Notes: generated by a model from the sequence alone, not told the origin. 64,000 nt of DNA from Heterodera schachtii (GCA_023374025.1 SIJG01000005.1:704546-768545); one strand, 5' to 3'; counted from the stretch's first letter, positions 21,677-34,402 are shown. Program-made: numbers and translations.

Positions 21677-21779
21677 AGTGGGCATAGTCAGCAACAAATG
21701 TGCTACTAAATTTGAGAAACTTGAAGACCTGTGTTGTTGTGTTGGTGCCAAAGAGAGATGCTACCACCGCAAATGGTAG
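21677..21779 (+). CDS. Cysteine-rich terminal exon
   Basis: Acceptor CACGTTCAG|A is followed by a frame reading VGIVSNKCATKFEKLEDLCC and on through CVGAKERCYHRKW to a TAG at 21777. If spliced to the donor at 21332 the phase fits the frame MYFSFEAVPISSRAF…TWKA, giving a joined Lys codon. The C…CCC…C pattern suggests a small disulfide-stabilised, perhaps secreted, domain. No family is recognised. Confidence 0.4.
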
Positions 21780-23293
21780 GAGAAAAAGCAGATTTTAATT
21801 GGAGAATTTATGCGCATTAACGGAGTTTCTCAATTGATCAATTTAAATTGAATTTTAAATGGGTTTAAGAATGGTTTGCTACCATTTTTATGGCCGCGCT
21901 ATAATTAGGATCAATTAAAAATATTTTAAAAATAAATGGTAAATTAGTTTATTAATACTTTTAACTCTTCTGTCTGCAATAATCTCGCTTTGACTTTTTC
22001 ATTGATTTTGTTGGTGTCAAGAAAAAAATGAATTTTTATTTTATTTATTAAGTTCAACTTAATTGAACAAAATGAAAAAAATTTTTGGATTTTCTCAATT
22101 TATTAATTTTTCTATGTGAAGAATACTTTTCTTATTGAGAATTTAATTTTCAGTGGAATTAGTGAAAATGTAATAATCTTTTAATAAAATTTAAATATTC
22201 AAATTGAAAAGCATAAAATTGAATTTAAACTTGAGTTAAATTTAGTTGCGTCCTCATGCGTGGCTTTGCTTTTAGCGACAAATTATTTATGGTAGGACTA
22301 ATCACTGGGATTAATTACTGTACAATTTAATTGAAAATCCAATGTGTGCATTTTGGTGGACCCTTTGATCGAATTTGCTAAGCATTTGAAGGAATGTTTA
22401 AGGCCTACAAAAAGTAATATAATACATCTACTTGCGCGGGAAAAAAATTAATGAAACCATAAATTATTTATTAACGTAAAATATTTTACATTTACAAAAA
22501 CCTACACATTGAATATAGAGATTTATGCGAAACCATAAACCCTAAATTAACACTTTAAAGACCAATTTTATTAGTAAGCCAAATATAAAAAATCAAATTA
22601 ACAATAAACTAAGTAGTTTATTGTTTAGTTGAAATGAAAAGTTCAATATTGGACAAAAAAAAGTTGGACCCATCCTTTTCGGAACCAAGATGTGATTGAA
22701 AAGAATGAAGCCGAATTTTAATGAATGTGAGGAATTTAAAAGTTTTAAATAAATGACAAACAATAGAATCATTTATAATAATGACTGTAACAATGAAATA
22801 TTATGTACGCAAAAATTCAATAATAAATTTAAAAAAGGTTAAACATCTTCTTGTAAACTTTTGAATTTTCAATAAAAATATTTCCATTCGTGAAATTCTC
22901 AAAAAATAATAAACATTGAATCACATGAATGAAATCATTGAATAAATTTAAGATTTGAAGATCAAATTTTTAGGATTATGTGGGATTTAAAATATTTTAT
23001 GAAAAATCGTTTTTCGTACTTTTAAAAGATGGGAAAAATCCTTTAAAGTTATCAAAATTCACGAAAAAATGATAAAATTTCAAAGTCATGACCAAATTAA
23101 AACAAATCAGAAAAAATTAAGAAAATGATGCAATTAAATAAAAATCAGAGAAATATTTTCTAAACAACTTTTAACAACAGGAGAGAGGACTAAGCATGAA
23201 AAGATGATTGCAAAAAAATGAAGCGATTAATTATATTAGATAGAAAAAAAGAAAAAAAAAGAATTTATTACTGAGAATTGATAAGTAAATTCT
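21780..23293. other. AT-rich stretch with one exon-like patch
   Basis: 22335-22413 on the plus strand reads SNVCILVDPLIEFAKHLKEC and ends at a possible donor AAA|GTAATA. It lacks a clear acceptor or partner exon. The remainder is AT-rich with nothing supported. Confidence 0.35.
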
Positions 23294-23407
23294 TCAAAGC
23301 AATCTAAATATTGATATTAAATAAAAATTAAATATAAAAGCCAACATTTTTGTCTCATCAATTTGATCAACGATTTCCTCGCCAATTGTTTCAAAGATAC
23401 TTGGAAA
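23294..23407 (-). CDS. Exon-like island, minus strand
   Basis: The minus-strand acceptor TTTCATTAG is followed by FPSIFETIGEEIVDQIDETK…, 37 codons to a TGA, with very strong purine-first codon usage in the first 25 codons. The hydrophobic AT-rich tail is probably intron. The plus strand is also open here (INDFLANCFKDTWKLMKEY…), so strand is not certain. Protein not recognised. Confidence 0.3.
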   Translation of the reverse strand, partial: FPSIFETIGEEIVDQIDETKMLAFIFNFYLISIFRLL

Positions 23408-23770
23408 CTAATGAAAGAATATAAATTAAGTTTTATGCGAAATTTTATAAAGCAAGTAACAACACCCAATCAAATAAAAAAAATTATAATCAATATATTA
23501 ATTAAAATAAATTTTTAAATCAAAACCATCAATAAAACCTTGATCCAAAATTAAAACAGAAAATTTTCTTTATACTAACTTCCCGAATTATATTGGTATA
23601 AAGGCATCAAATCATAAATATGCCTAATTAAAGATTCTAAAATGAAATTACAATTTAACTCAAAACGAATGAAATTATAATTTAACTCTAAACTGATAAA
23701 AATTAAGATTTTTAAAAATAATAATTAAAAACTATTTAAATGCTCGGTCCAAGTTTATTAAATAATTTAA

Positions 23771-23869
23771 ATTCATAAACCAGGAATTGATGTCCGGCTA
23801 ATCAACGGGGTTGGCTACAACCATAAGCATCCGCCTTGGCCCCTGACGCAATTAATCTCAAAAAACTAA
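23771..23869 (+). CDS. Exon-like island, plus strand
   Basis: A G+C-rich patch is open on the plus strand as IHKPGIDVRLINGVGYNHKH…, ending at a TAA at 23867. The minus strand also offers a shorter frame (LIASGAKADAYGCSQPR) after an acceptor-like GCTTAG. Not recognised. It stands out sharply from its AT-rich flanks. Confidence 0.3.
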   Translation: MHKPGIDVRLINGVGYNHKHPPWPLTQLISKN

Positions 23870-24561
23870 GCTAAATAATAGAAGTATTAACATATTAAAA
23901 CTGACCAAAATAAATGAAAAACTTTACAAAGAAGGAGATTTATAACATAAAAAATGAGAAAATTAATTTTAAAAAATGAATAATTAATATTGTTTAATAA
24001 AGAAATAAGGAGATAAAAATTTAAAATAAAATGGAATCTGGTCAAAAATGGTAATATAATCAAAGAGAAAAAATAAAAAAGCCAAAATAAATTATATAAT
24101 AAATCTTTTAATAGCTTAAAAGAAAATCCAAGATTTCATTTCAACATAATGAAAGAAAATGCGAATTAAAACGAGAACCCTTTAAATAAAAACCTTTCTT
24201 CATAATTTTGTATTAAAATCTTAAAATACCAGGTTTTTAAATAAAAACATATTGCAATAAAACCTAAAAAAGGTAATAATATAATTAGCAAATAAATTAA
24301 TTCGAATATTTAACAAACCTTTTTTAATACAAAAATAATTATGATCAAAAATTAATTTATTATTTACATAAGATTAAAATGATGGAATAAGATCAAATTT
24401 AAAAGTAATAAGCAAGTAAATAATTTAAAATAAATCAAAATATTTTAAAAAGAAATAATTACTGTCAAATCAATTTTTATGGAAAAATAAATTGGGAAAT
24501 TATGGCTCTACTTGTTAAAAGATTTTCATAAAAATTAAAATTTTTGCAAAAATAAACAAAT
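23870..24561. other. AT-rich desert
   Basis: No gene, transposon end or matched repeat. This is the left flank of the 4.7-kb tandem duplication. Confidence 0.5.
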
Positions 24562-26480
24562 AAAAAACAAATTATATTTGTGTCAATATTTAAAAAAATA
24601 CCCCAAAACAAGAAATGTAATATGTACTTAGATATTACACGATTTTAAGTACATAGGTATAAAAATTTCTGCTAATGAACAAATTTCGTGGAAAATTTTT
24701 TTATTATGATTTTATATCAAATGACGGGATTCCAATTTTTGGCACAAAAAATCGTCAAATAGACACCTAAAAGGCACAAAAATCCTCAAATAGGCAAATA
24801 AAATTTCTTATTAATGCTTTTTACGTAGCAAAGCACATAAAATTTTCAATTGTAAATGAAATTATTAAATATTTTAACGTTTTTCGAAAAGAACAAATTC
24901 TATAACCAAAAATTTTTAAGAAAAAAAATATTAAATTTTGTGAATCAATTTTTGTGAAAAATTTTAAATTCTTAGGAGTGTATTTTCGAAATTTTTCTCG
25001 GACAATTTCTTAGGTGTTGTATTTTTCGTTAATGCATTTTGTTAAGGATTTTTTCAAAAACCCTAAAATAGGACTTTAGGCACAAAAACGCCGAAATAGG
25101 CATTAGAGTCATCGTAGACACCCCAAACCAAGCGGAAAATGCTTTTTTTCATTCTTATATGTGCATATTAAGTGTGCAAAGAATTTTAGGAATTTGCCTA
25201 AAAAAGGAGTCCCTACCGATGACAAATTATGATAGTTTTTATTAAAAAAAGGTAAAGGAATTGGAAATTAAGAACGAAGAAAGAAATAGTGCAGAAAGTG
25301 ACTGAAAATTTAGTAAAGGTTTACGATTGTATAAAATTTTTTTCCGTATTATAAAAATCAAAAATATCTTAAGCATCAATCCAATAAATAAGTCTATTTA
25401 AAAAAAAAGATGCAATTAATCTTTTTATATTCTATTTTTGTGTTTTTAGTCCATATTTGTCAATTTTTGGCAAATTTTAACAAGAAAACTGCAAAAAAGC
25501 AAAAAAATACACCCCTAAAGGTCGATGATAAGCTAACTCTCAAGATTTCAATCAATTTTTTTTGTCCAGATTAGAATGAAGAAATGATTATTTATAAAAT
25601 TTTAATAACATCGATTTTCAAATATTAAATGATACTTAAAAAGTAATCAATTATTTTAAAATGGTGTTGCAAAAATTAAGGAAAAATTTAAATTTGAGAC
25701 TATCGAAGCTGGACAGTTTGACGTCAAAATTTCGAGTATTATTCGGATAATTATTATTTTCTTTTATAATTAAACTTTTACAATTTATTAAATTAAATCT
25801 AAATGTATTGTAAATTAATAAAAAAGAAATAGTTCAGTTTAATGTAGGAAATTTCAATGAATTATATTATTAAAGCCTGAAATCTTTGATATTAATTTTA
25901 TAAATAAAATTTTAAATAATAAATATATTTAATAATGAATAAAATGAATGAGGAACAATGAGATGACAAACATACATGGATAAAGAAAGAAAATTGGTTG
26001 AACCATTGTACAGGAGCTTTAACTTAGATTTTTTTATGAATCCTAAGCTGAAATTTAATTTAAAAAAATTAAAATTTTTCATTATTTTATTATTAAAATT
26101 TTCTTAAAAAGGAACTCTAGCATTTATAAATACCTTATCTACCAAATTTTGCAAATAATATTATAATATTGATAAAAGAAAATTTAAATTCCTTTCTTAT
26201 TTTTTATTTTTTAACTTACCATGTTGTTTTTTATTTTACAAAGGTATTTCGACCATTAAATATTTAAAATCTAGCTAAATTCAATTCAATGAAAAAATAT
26301 TGAATAAATTACAAAAGATTCATTAAAAGGCATCAGAATCACAATTTTTCTTAATAGGAAATGTGAACCCAAAAAATAATTAATTTTTTTGTGAGATTTT
26401 TTGGAGCTAATTCAAACTAAACTCCGCTCCCGTCCCCGGGGGCGAGACATTTGCTCACTCCGACCACGCGACTAATTTAG

Positions 26481-26531
26481 CTGGTGGTAGCAGGAGAGGC
26501 AGAAATTTTAACGCCTTCACCACATGAATAA
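26481..26531 (+). CDS. Short exon-like island in duplication copy 1
   Basis: After ACTAATTTAG the frame LVVAGEAEILTPSPHE runs to a stop at 26529. Copy 2 has lost one G (GAGGCAG to GAGCAG), which breaks this frame. The island follows a G+C-rich stretch (26420-26475, CCGTCCCCGGGGGCGAG). The minus strand is also open. Small and unproven. Confidence 0.2.
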   Translation: MVVAGEAEILTPSPHE

Positions 26532-26632
26532 ATAAAAATTGGAAGGAATTAAATAAAAAATATGAAAAAAAGATAAAATGCTAACAAATAAATAGATAAA
26601 TGTGAAATACTGAAATATTATATTCAGGCAAA

Positions 26633-26755
26633 ATGACGCAAAAGCCTACAATGGCTGTCAACATCATCGACAAATCGGCGAAGCAATCAACGAGCACTGT
26701 GAGCCGTGCCCGTCGGGTAGAACTGCCGATGATTGGATCACTCTCTCTCTCTTAA
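26633..26755 (+). CDS. 40-residue frame in duplication copy 1, stop in copy 2
   Basis: ATG at 26633: MTQKPTMAVNIIDKSAKQST then STVSRARRVELPM… to a TAA at 26753. The island is G+C-rich with coding-like codon use. In copy 2 (31426) codon 3 is TAA instead of CAA, and R-to-Q, V-to-I, M-to-L and G-to-E changes follow. The copy-2 differences are mostly C-to-T or G-to-A. It is a candidate small gene or exon whose duplicate has decayed. Function unknown. Confidence 0.3.
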   Translation: MTQKPTMAVNIIDKSAKQSTSTVSRARRVELPMIGSLSLS

Positions 26756-28945
26756 TGCGATAAGCAGTGAATGTAACGTAAAAAAGAGACAATAAAAATA
26801 TTAATTAAAAAATTGAATTTAATACAAGTTAAAAAATTCGTTCGTTTTTAAATTATTACTTGATGCGCCATAAATTTTAGATGAACCTTAACTTTTATGA
26901 TAAACAAGTTAATACCTTCTAAAAATAAGTTTTTTAATTGCGATTAAATCATGCAGTCTAAATTGAAAAAAACAAAAAATCTTTATCATGTTATATAAAA
27001 AAATTAAAATATCTATCTAAAAAATACTTGATAAATTTATTATTAAATAAATACTAATTTGAAAAAACATTTAATTATTAAAAATGAAATAATTAAATAT
27101 TTTCTTAATTCATCATAAATGATTTGTTTTTGGTTTAAATAGAAATTTATTAAATGAAACGTAAGCATGATGAAAAGAACATTCAAGCAACATTCAACCA
27201 CGAGAGAACAAAGAGAAAATAATAATCCAAATTCTAATTAAAATTTATCTATAATTTAAGTTTAAAAAATTCAAGCGAACGATATCCTATCAAAAACAAA
27301 CAATAAAAAACTACGAAAAATAATAAATAATATTTTTTCATAAAAACCGAGATGCCTGGCATAAATTTTTTAACAACTCCTAAGAATTAAAATGAGTTAT
27401 TTAAATACAATTTTTGAATACTTTTGATAAAATGGAAAAAAAATCTTTTAATATGTTTAAATATATTTTCTAAAACATTAGTACGAAATTTTTTATTATT
27501 TAAAAACTGATTTAATTTTTTAATGTATGAATACAAAATAATTAAATAAAAATATTTAAAAATATTTATATTGTAAAATTTAATTTAAAAATTGAATAAA
27601 TTCAATAATGATTAAATATGTCAAAATTTTTATTTTATAAATGAAATCTATTAAATTTACAAAACCGATAATTACTTACAAATAGATAAATAATACAACA
27701 AATAAAGTTGAAAAAAGTTAATAAAAATGCGGAAGTATTTCATCTCGATAGTAAATCGGAGATAATTCACAAGAGAATAGATAAAATAAACATTTATTTA
27801 ATCCTTAAAACCGTTAATATTTAAAAAATATTTTTACAAACAAAACTATAAAAACGAGATGCTGCCATTTTTTCAAAATAATTATTTTTAAAACTTTAAA
27901 GAGATTTAAATTATTTTATTGGTAGAGATTTATTCTTTAATAAAAATTTATTTATGTTGCTTATAATAAATAAAAAAAAAATTGAACCAAAATAAATTTA
28001 GTTGTTTTTTTAAAATAAAAGGATTTAACGAAACAAACACACTTCTGAAAATAATAATTAAAAATATATTATATTTGAATAACGAAAGAAATAGACCACG
28101 TAAATGTGTTATAAATTTTAAATATAATCAAAATAATGTGAAAAAACTACGACATGATACCGGTAAGCGCGATACGAACGTGAAAAGTTTAAAAAAAATA
28201 AATTATATGCAAAGCCCGGAAATGATTCAATTTTCTAAATTTTAATTGGACTTCCTTAAGTATTTGCAAGAAAAATAGAATTTTAATCCATATAAATAGA
28301 TTTGAAAAAGAAATGTAATAAAAATCTATTTAATAAGGAAATTTATTTCAGAATTTGAAGCCTTTAAAAAGACTTTAAAAAAAAATTATTAAATAAAACA
28401 CTTAATTTTCTTAAAAATTGGTTGAAAAATATTAAATTTTTGTTTAGCCAAATGTATTTCACAAACAGTTGAACAGATAACAGAATTATTAACTAATTTT
28501 AAAATATTGTATTCAAAAAATTAATAAATCAATTATTTTACAAATATTAATATAACAATTTATATATATTTATCAATGCATTTTAACAACATACGAATGA
28601 AAAAAATGAATTCCATTGACTTCAATAAAGATCTAAAATCATGAGTTGCAACAACCGAAAAATTAAAAGAAAAGTAATATTTTTTTTTAGTATAATTTCA
28701 AAAAATAAATAAATAAATAACAAAAAAAAACGCAAATAAAATAAAAAGTATATAAAATTACATAGTAATGAACTTAATTTTTAATATAATGTAATTCCAA
28801 ATAATTAATAAATTAATTATTTAGCGATCACTTACAATTCTGTAATAAATTTTATTCCAAAATAAATTCAGACTATTCATCAAAAGGGGTTTAAAAATTG
28901 ATAAATTTTAAATAAACAGAAATTAAAAATAAGAATAAATATATT

Positions 28946-29053
28946 ATGAAGTCGATATTAAGTGTTCAATTAAAGAATACGCAACCGACTAAAAAGACGA
29001 GCTCGAGGCAAGAAAAATTGTCACTTTATATTATAAAAGTAACAAAAACATAA
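28946..29053 (+). CDS. Family K exon-like island in duplication copy 1
   Basis: An ATG frame MKSILSVQLKNTQPTKKTSS… of 35 residues. The homologous block at 52742 favours another phase, KKEIRNRLKRRAQCKKNC, which in this copy reads IRNRLKRRARGKKNC. A third, weaker relative is at 17915. The very basic composition may just reflect A-rich DNA. Frame and function are uncertain. Confidence 0.25.
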   Translation: MKSILSVQLKNTQPTKKTSSRQEKLSLYIIKVTKT

Positions 29054-29250
29054 AATCATATTTAAAAAATAATAATAAATTTTGCCATTTTCGTCTGATC
29101 GCTTCAAGCATATGCTAGGCGAAATGCTCAAATAAATTTACCAGATCGTCATGACAGCACAACGAATGACTGGAAACAAGATCGTTGTTACACATTTTTC
29201 ATTTTTTAACTCGAACGATCTTCGGAACAAAAATAATAATGGAACAGAAG

Positions 29251-32200
29251 AAAAAACAAATTATATTTGTGTCAATATTTAAAAAATACCCCAAAACAAG
29301 CAATGTAATATGTACTTAGATATTACACGATTTTAAGTACATAGGTATAAAAATTTCTGCTAATGAACAAATTTCGTGGAAAATTTTTTATTATGATTTT
29401 ATATCAAATGACGGGATTCCAATTTTTGGCACAAAAAATCGTCAAATAGACACCTAAAAGGCACAAAAATCCTCAAATAGGCAAATAAAATTCTTATTAA
29501 TGCTTTTTACGTAGCAAAGCACATAAAATTTTCAATTGTAAATGAAATTATTAAATATTTTAACGTTTTTCGAAAAGAACAAATTCTATAACCAAAAATT
29601 TTTAAGAAAAAAATATTAATTTTGTGAATCAATTTTTGTGAAAAATTTTAAATTCTTAGGAGTGTATTTTCGAAATTTTTCTCGGACAATTTCTAGGTGT
29701 TGTATTTTTCGTTAATGCATTTTTGTTAAGGATTTTTTCAAAAACCCTAAAATAGGACTTTAGGCACAAAAACGCCGAAATAGGCATTAGAGTCATCGTA
29801 GACACCCCAAACCAAGCGGAAAATGCTTTTTTCATTCTTATATGTGCATATTAAGTGTGCAAAGAATTTTAGGAATTTGCCTAAAAAGGAGTCCCTACCG
29901 ATGACAAATTATGATAGTTTTTATTAAAAAAGGTAAAGGAATTGGAAATTAAGAACGAAGAAAGAAATAGTGCAGAAAGTGACTGAAAATTTAGTAAAGG
30001 TTTACGATTGTATAAATTTTTTTCCGTATTATAAAAATCAAAAATATCTTAAGCATCAATCCAATAAATAAGTCTATTTAAAAAAAAGATGCAATTAATC
30101 TTTTTATATTCTATTTTTGTGTTTTTAGTCCATATTTTGTCAATTTTTGGCAAATTTTAACAAGAAAACTGCAAAAAAGCAAAAAATACACCCCTAAAGG
30201 TCGATGATAAGCTAACTCTCAAGATTTCAATCAATTTTTTTTTTGTCCAGATTAGAATGAAGAAATGATTATTTATAAAAATTTTAATAACATCGATTTT
30301 CAAATATTAAATGATACTTAAAAAGTAATCAATTATTTTAAAATGGTGTTGTCAAAAATTAAGGAAAAATTTAAATTTGAGACTATCGAAGCTGGACAGT
30401 TTGACGTCAAAGTTTCGAGTATTATTCGGATAATTATTATTTTCTTTTATAATTAAACTTTTACAATTTATTAAATTAAATCTAAATGTATTGTAAATTA
30501 ATAAAAAAGAAATAGTTCAGTTTAATGTAGGAAATTTCAATGAATTATATTATTAAAGCCTGAAATCTTTGATATTAATTTTATAAATAAAATTTTAAAT
30601 AATAAATATATTTAATAATGAATAAAATGAATGAGGAACAATGAGATGACAAACATACATGGATAAAGAAAGAAAATTGGTTGAACCATTGTACAGGAGC
30701 TTTAACTTAGATTTTTTTATGAATCCTAAGCTGAAATTTAATTTTAAAAAATTAAAATTTTTCATTATTTTATTATTAAAATTTTCTTAAAAAGGAACTC
30801 TAGCATTTATAAATACCTTATCTACCAAATTTTGCAAATAATATTATAATATTGATAAAAGAAAATTTAAATTCCTTTCTTATTTTTTATTTTTTAACTT
30901 ACCATGTTGTTTTTTATTTTACAAAGGTATTTCGACCATTAAATATTTAAAATCTAGCTAAATTCAATTCAATGAAAAAATATTGAATAAATTACAAAAG
31001 ATTCATTAAAAGGCATCAGAATCACAATTTTTCTTAATAGGAAATGTGAACCCAAAAAATAATTAATTTTTTTGTGAGATTTTTTGGAGCTAATTCAAAC
31101 TAAACTCCGCTCCCGTCCCGGGGGCGAGACATTTGCTCACTCCGACCACGCGACTGTGACCACCTCAATCCCCGCCTCCGTGAAAAACCATCCTTGCCCA
31201 CGGTGTACGTACCATAGTTTTGTCGTCCGATGAATTGCTCCGTCCTCCATGTAATAAAATAAAAAATAATTTAGCTGGTGGTAGCAGGAGAGCAGAAATT
31301 TTAACGCCTTCACCACATGAATAAATAAAAATTGGAAGGAATTAAATAAAAAATATACAAAAAAGATAAAATGCTAACAAATAAATAGATAAATGTGAAA
31401 TACTGAAATATTATAATCAGGCAAAATGACGTAAAAGCCTACAATGGCTGTCAACATCATCGACAAATCGGCGAAGCAATCAACGAGCACTGTGAGCCGT
31501 GCCCGTCAGATAGAACTGCCGTTGATTGAATCACTCTCTTTCTTGATGTGATAAGCAGTGAATGTAACGTAAAAAGAGACATTAAAAATATTACTTAAAA
31601 AATTGAATTTCATAAAAGTTAAAAATTCGTTCGTTTTTAAATTATTACTTGGTGCGCCTAAAAATTTTGGATGAACCTTTACTTTTATGATAAACAAGTT
31701 AATACCTTCTAAAAATAAGTTTTTTAATTGCGATTAAATCATGCAGTCTAAATTGAAAATAAACAAAAAATCTTTATCATGTTATATAAAAAATTAAAAT
31801 ATCTATCTAAAAATACTTGATAAATTTATTATTAAATAAATACTAATTTGAAAAAACATTTAATTTAAAAATGAAATAATTAAATATTTTCTTAATTCAT
31901 CATAAAATGATTTGTTTTTGGTTTAAATAGAAAATTTATTAAATGAAACGTAAGCATGATGAAAAGAACATTCAAGCAACATTCAACCACGAGAGAACAA
32001 AGAGAAAATAATAATCCAAATTCTAATTAAAATTTATCTATAATTTAAGTTTAAAAAATTCAAGCGAACGATATCCTATCAAAAACAAACAATAAAAAAC
32101 TACGAAAAATAATAAATAATATTTTTTCATAAAAACCGAGATGCCTGGCATAAATTTTTTAACAACTCCTAAGAAATTAAAATGAGTTATTTAAATACAA

Positions 32201-34058
32201 TTTTTGAATACTTTTGATAAAATGGAAAAAAATCTTTTAATATGTTTAAATATATTTTCTAAAACATTAGTACGAAATTTTTTATTATTTAAAAACTGAT
32301 TTAAATTTTTTAATGTATGAATACAAAATAATTAAATAAAAATATTTAAAAATATTTATATTGTAAAATTTAATTTAAAAAATTGAATAAATTCAATAAT
32401 GATTAAATATGTCAAAATTTTTATTTTATAAATGAAATCTATTAAATTTACAAAACCGATAATTACTTACAAATAGATAAATAAATACAACAAATAAAGT
32501 TGAAAAAAGTTAATAAAAAATGCGGAAGTATTTCATCTCGATAGTAAATCGGAGATAATTCACAAGAGAATAGATAAAATAAACATTTATTTAATCCTTA
32601 AAAACCGTTAATATTTAAAAAATATTTTTACAAACAAAACTATAAAAACGAGATGCTGCCATTTTTTCAAAATAATTATTTTTAAAACTTTAAAGAGATT
32701 TAAATTATTTTATTGGTAGAGATTTATTCTTTAATAAAAATTTATTTATGTTGCTTATAATAAATAAAAAAAAATTGAACCAAAATAAATTTAGTTGTTT
32801 TTTTAAAATAAAAGGATTTAACGAAACAACACACTTCTGAAAATAATAATTAAAAATATATTATATTTGAATAACGAAAGAAATAGACCACGTAAATGTG
32901 TTATAAATTTTTAAATATAATCAAAATAATGTGAAAAACTACGACATGAATACCGTAAGGCGCGATACGACGTGAAAGTTTAAAAAATTAAATTATAATG
33001 CAAAGCCCGGAAAATGAATTCAATTTTCTAAATTTTAATTGGACTTCCTTAAAAGTATTTTGAAGAAAAATATAATTTTAATCCAATATAAATAGATTTG
33101 AAAAGAAATGTAATAAAAATCTATATTTAAATAAGGAAATTTATTTCAGAATTTGAAGCCTTTAAAAAGACTTTCAAAAAAAATTATTTAAATAAACCCT
33201 TAATTTTCTTAAAAATTGGTTGAAAATATTAAATTTTTTTTTAGCCAAATGTATTCACAAACAATTGAACAGATAACAGAATTATTAAATAAATTTTTAA
33301 AATATTGTATTCAAAAAATTAAATAAATCAAATTATTTTACAAATATTAATATAACAATTTATATATATTTTATCAATGCATTTTTAACAACATACGAAT
33401 GAAAAAAATGAATTCCATTGACTTCAATAAAGATCTAAAATCATGAGTTGCAACAACCGAAAAATTAAAAGAAAAGTAATATTTTTTTTTTAGTATAATT
33501 TCAAAAAATAAATAAATAAATAACAAAAAAACGCAAATAAAATAAAAAGTATATAAAATTACATAGTAATGAACTTAATTTTTTAATATAATGTAATTCC
33601 AAATAATTAATAAATTAATTATTTAGCGATCACTTACAAATTCTGTAATAAATTTTTATTCCAAAATAAATTCAGACTATTCATCAAAAAGGGGTTTAAA
33701 AATTGATAAATTTTAAATAAACAGAAATTAAAAATAAGAATAAATATATTATGAAGTCGATATTAAGTGTTCAATTAAAGAATACGCAACCGACTAAAAA
33801 GACGAGCTCGAGGCAAGAAAAATTGTCACTTTATATTATAAAAGTAACAAAAAACATAAAATCATATTTAAAAAAATAATAATAAATTTTGCCATTTTCG
33901 TCTGATCGCTTCAAGCATATGCTAGGCGAAATGCTCAAATAAATTTTACCAGATCGTCATTGACAGCACAACGAATGACTGGAAACAAGATCGTTGTTAC
34001 ACATTTTTCATTTTTTAACTCGAAAGATCTTCGGAACAAAATAATAATTGAACAGAAG
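29251..34058 (+). repeat. 4.7-kb tandem direct duplication, copy 2
   Basis: Same content and order as copy 1, slightly longer (about 4.81 kb) because of a 112-base segment at 31156-31267. Indels relative to copy 1 are clustered at 32930-33310, with many single-base homopolymer changes. Its right-hand continuation (34059 onward) matches an older copy at 53340-53800, so copy 2 keeps the ancestral right flank and copy 1 the left flank. Confidence 0.9.
31156..31267. other. 112-base G+C-rich segment present only in copy 2
   Basis: Copy 1 reads GCGACTAATTTAG; copy 2 has 112 extra bases between GCGACT and AATTTAG. The segment is much richer in G+C than the desert and coding-like: minus strand MEDGAIHRTTKLWYVHRGQG… to a stop in the shared flank; plus strand TILAHGVRTIVLSSDELLRP, ending at GTAATAAAATAAAAAATAAT then TTAG. 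It is either an insertion into copy 2 or an exon-containing piece lost from copy 1. No transposon ends or target duplication are visible, favouring loss. Confidence 0.7.
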
Positions 34059-34154
34059 AAAATTGATACAAAAATATCTGATGATAATAAACAAGATATG
34101 TATAATTTAATATTTATCAAAATTCATCATCCCCAGGATAAAACAATAATCTGA
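33906..34154 (+). CDS. 82-codon frame of Family X, copy 2 of the duplication
   Basis: Open without ATG from 33906: SLQAYARRNAQINFTRSSLT then AQRMTGNKIVVTHFSFFNS…, to a stop at 34152-34154. It crosses the right border of copy 2. In copy 1 (29110-29250) a one-base difference changes the frame. Relatives lie at 53190 (DAQIKFYHRIVDNTTND) and 57546 (ERNAQRKLYQQMIFDLHNN), which suggests the true shared motif is AQ.K.Y…(M)I.D. Not recognised as a known domain. Confidence 0.3.
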   Translation, partial: SLQAYARRNAQINFTRSSLTAQRMTGNKIVVTHFSFFNSKDLRNKIIIEQKKIDTKISDDNKQDMYNLIFIKIHHPQDKTII

Positions 34155-34402
34155 AAAAAGTTCTGTCAATTCCTTCATAATTGGCATACAAAAAATATTT
34201 TAAATCCATATTATTTTTTTAATCTATAAAAACAAATAAATAAAAAAATTGCCTTTATGGAACATTTAGACATTGAACTAAAGTAGTAAAAATTATAAAA
34301 ATTAATAACTTAATAAATGAAAAATTTGGTTCATTATTATCTAAAAATATCATTGGGAACAAATTTTTTAATTATTAATTTGCTAAAAATAGAAATATAA
34401 AG
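34059..34402 (+). repeat. Direct repeat shared with 53340-53660
   Basis: From AAAATTGATACAAAAATATC onward the sequence (AATAAACAAGATAT…, CAAGATAAAACAATAATCTG-like, TTGCCTTTATGGAACATTTA) matches 53330-53660 at high identity in the same orientation. It is AT-rich and noncoding apart from the tail of the frame ending at 34154. Confidence 0.7.

Larger units (their letters stand above)
24562..29250 (+). repeat. 4.7-kb tandem direct duplication, copy 1
   Basis: From AAAAAACAAATTATATTTG at 24562 to GGAACAGAAG at 29250; the sequence then restarts with the same words at 29251. Copies agree almost base for base apart from homopolymer length, except in 26640-26880 (many substitutions) and at the 112-base gap after 26474. 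Copy 1 holds a 9-base-stem hairpin (24622-24654), a block with GGCACAAAAA…CAAATAGGCA motifs (24740-25100), two coding-like islands (26481 and 26633) and Family Q, D, K and X blocks. The junction shares poly-A, consistent with microhomology-driven duplication. Confidence 0.9.

Noticed and set aside
24562..34058. LTR retrotransposon with 4.7-kb repeats
   Set aside because: The two copies abut directly with no internal region and no TG…CA ends or reverse transcriptase; a tandem duplication fits better.
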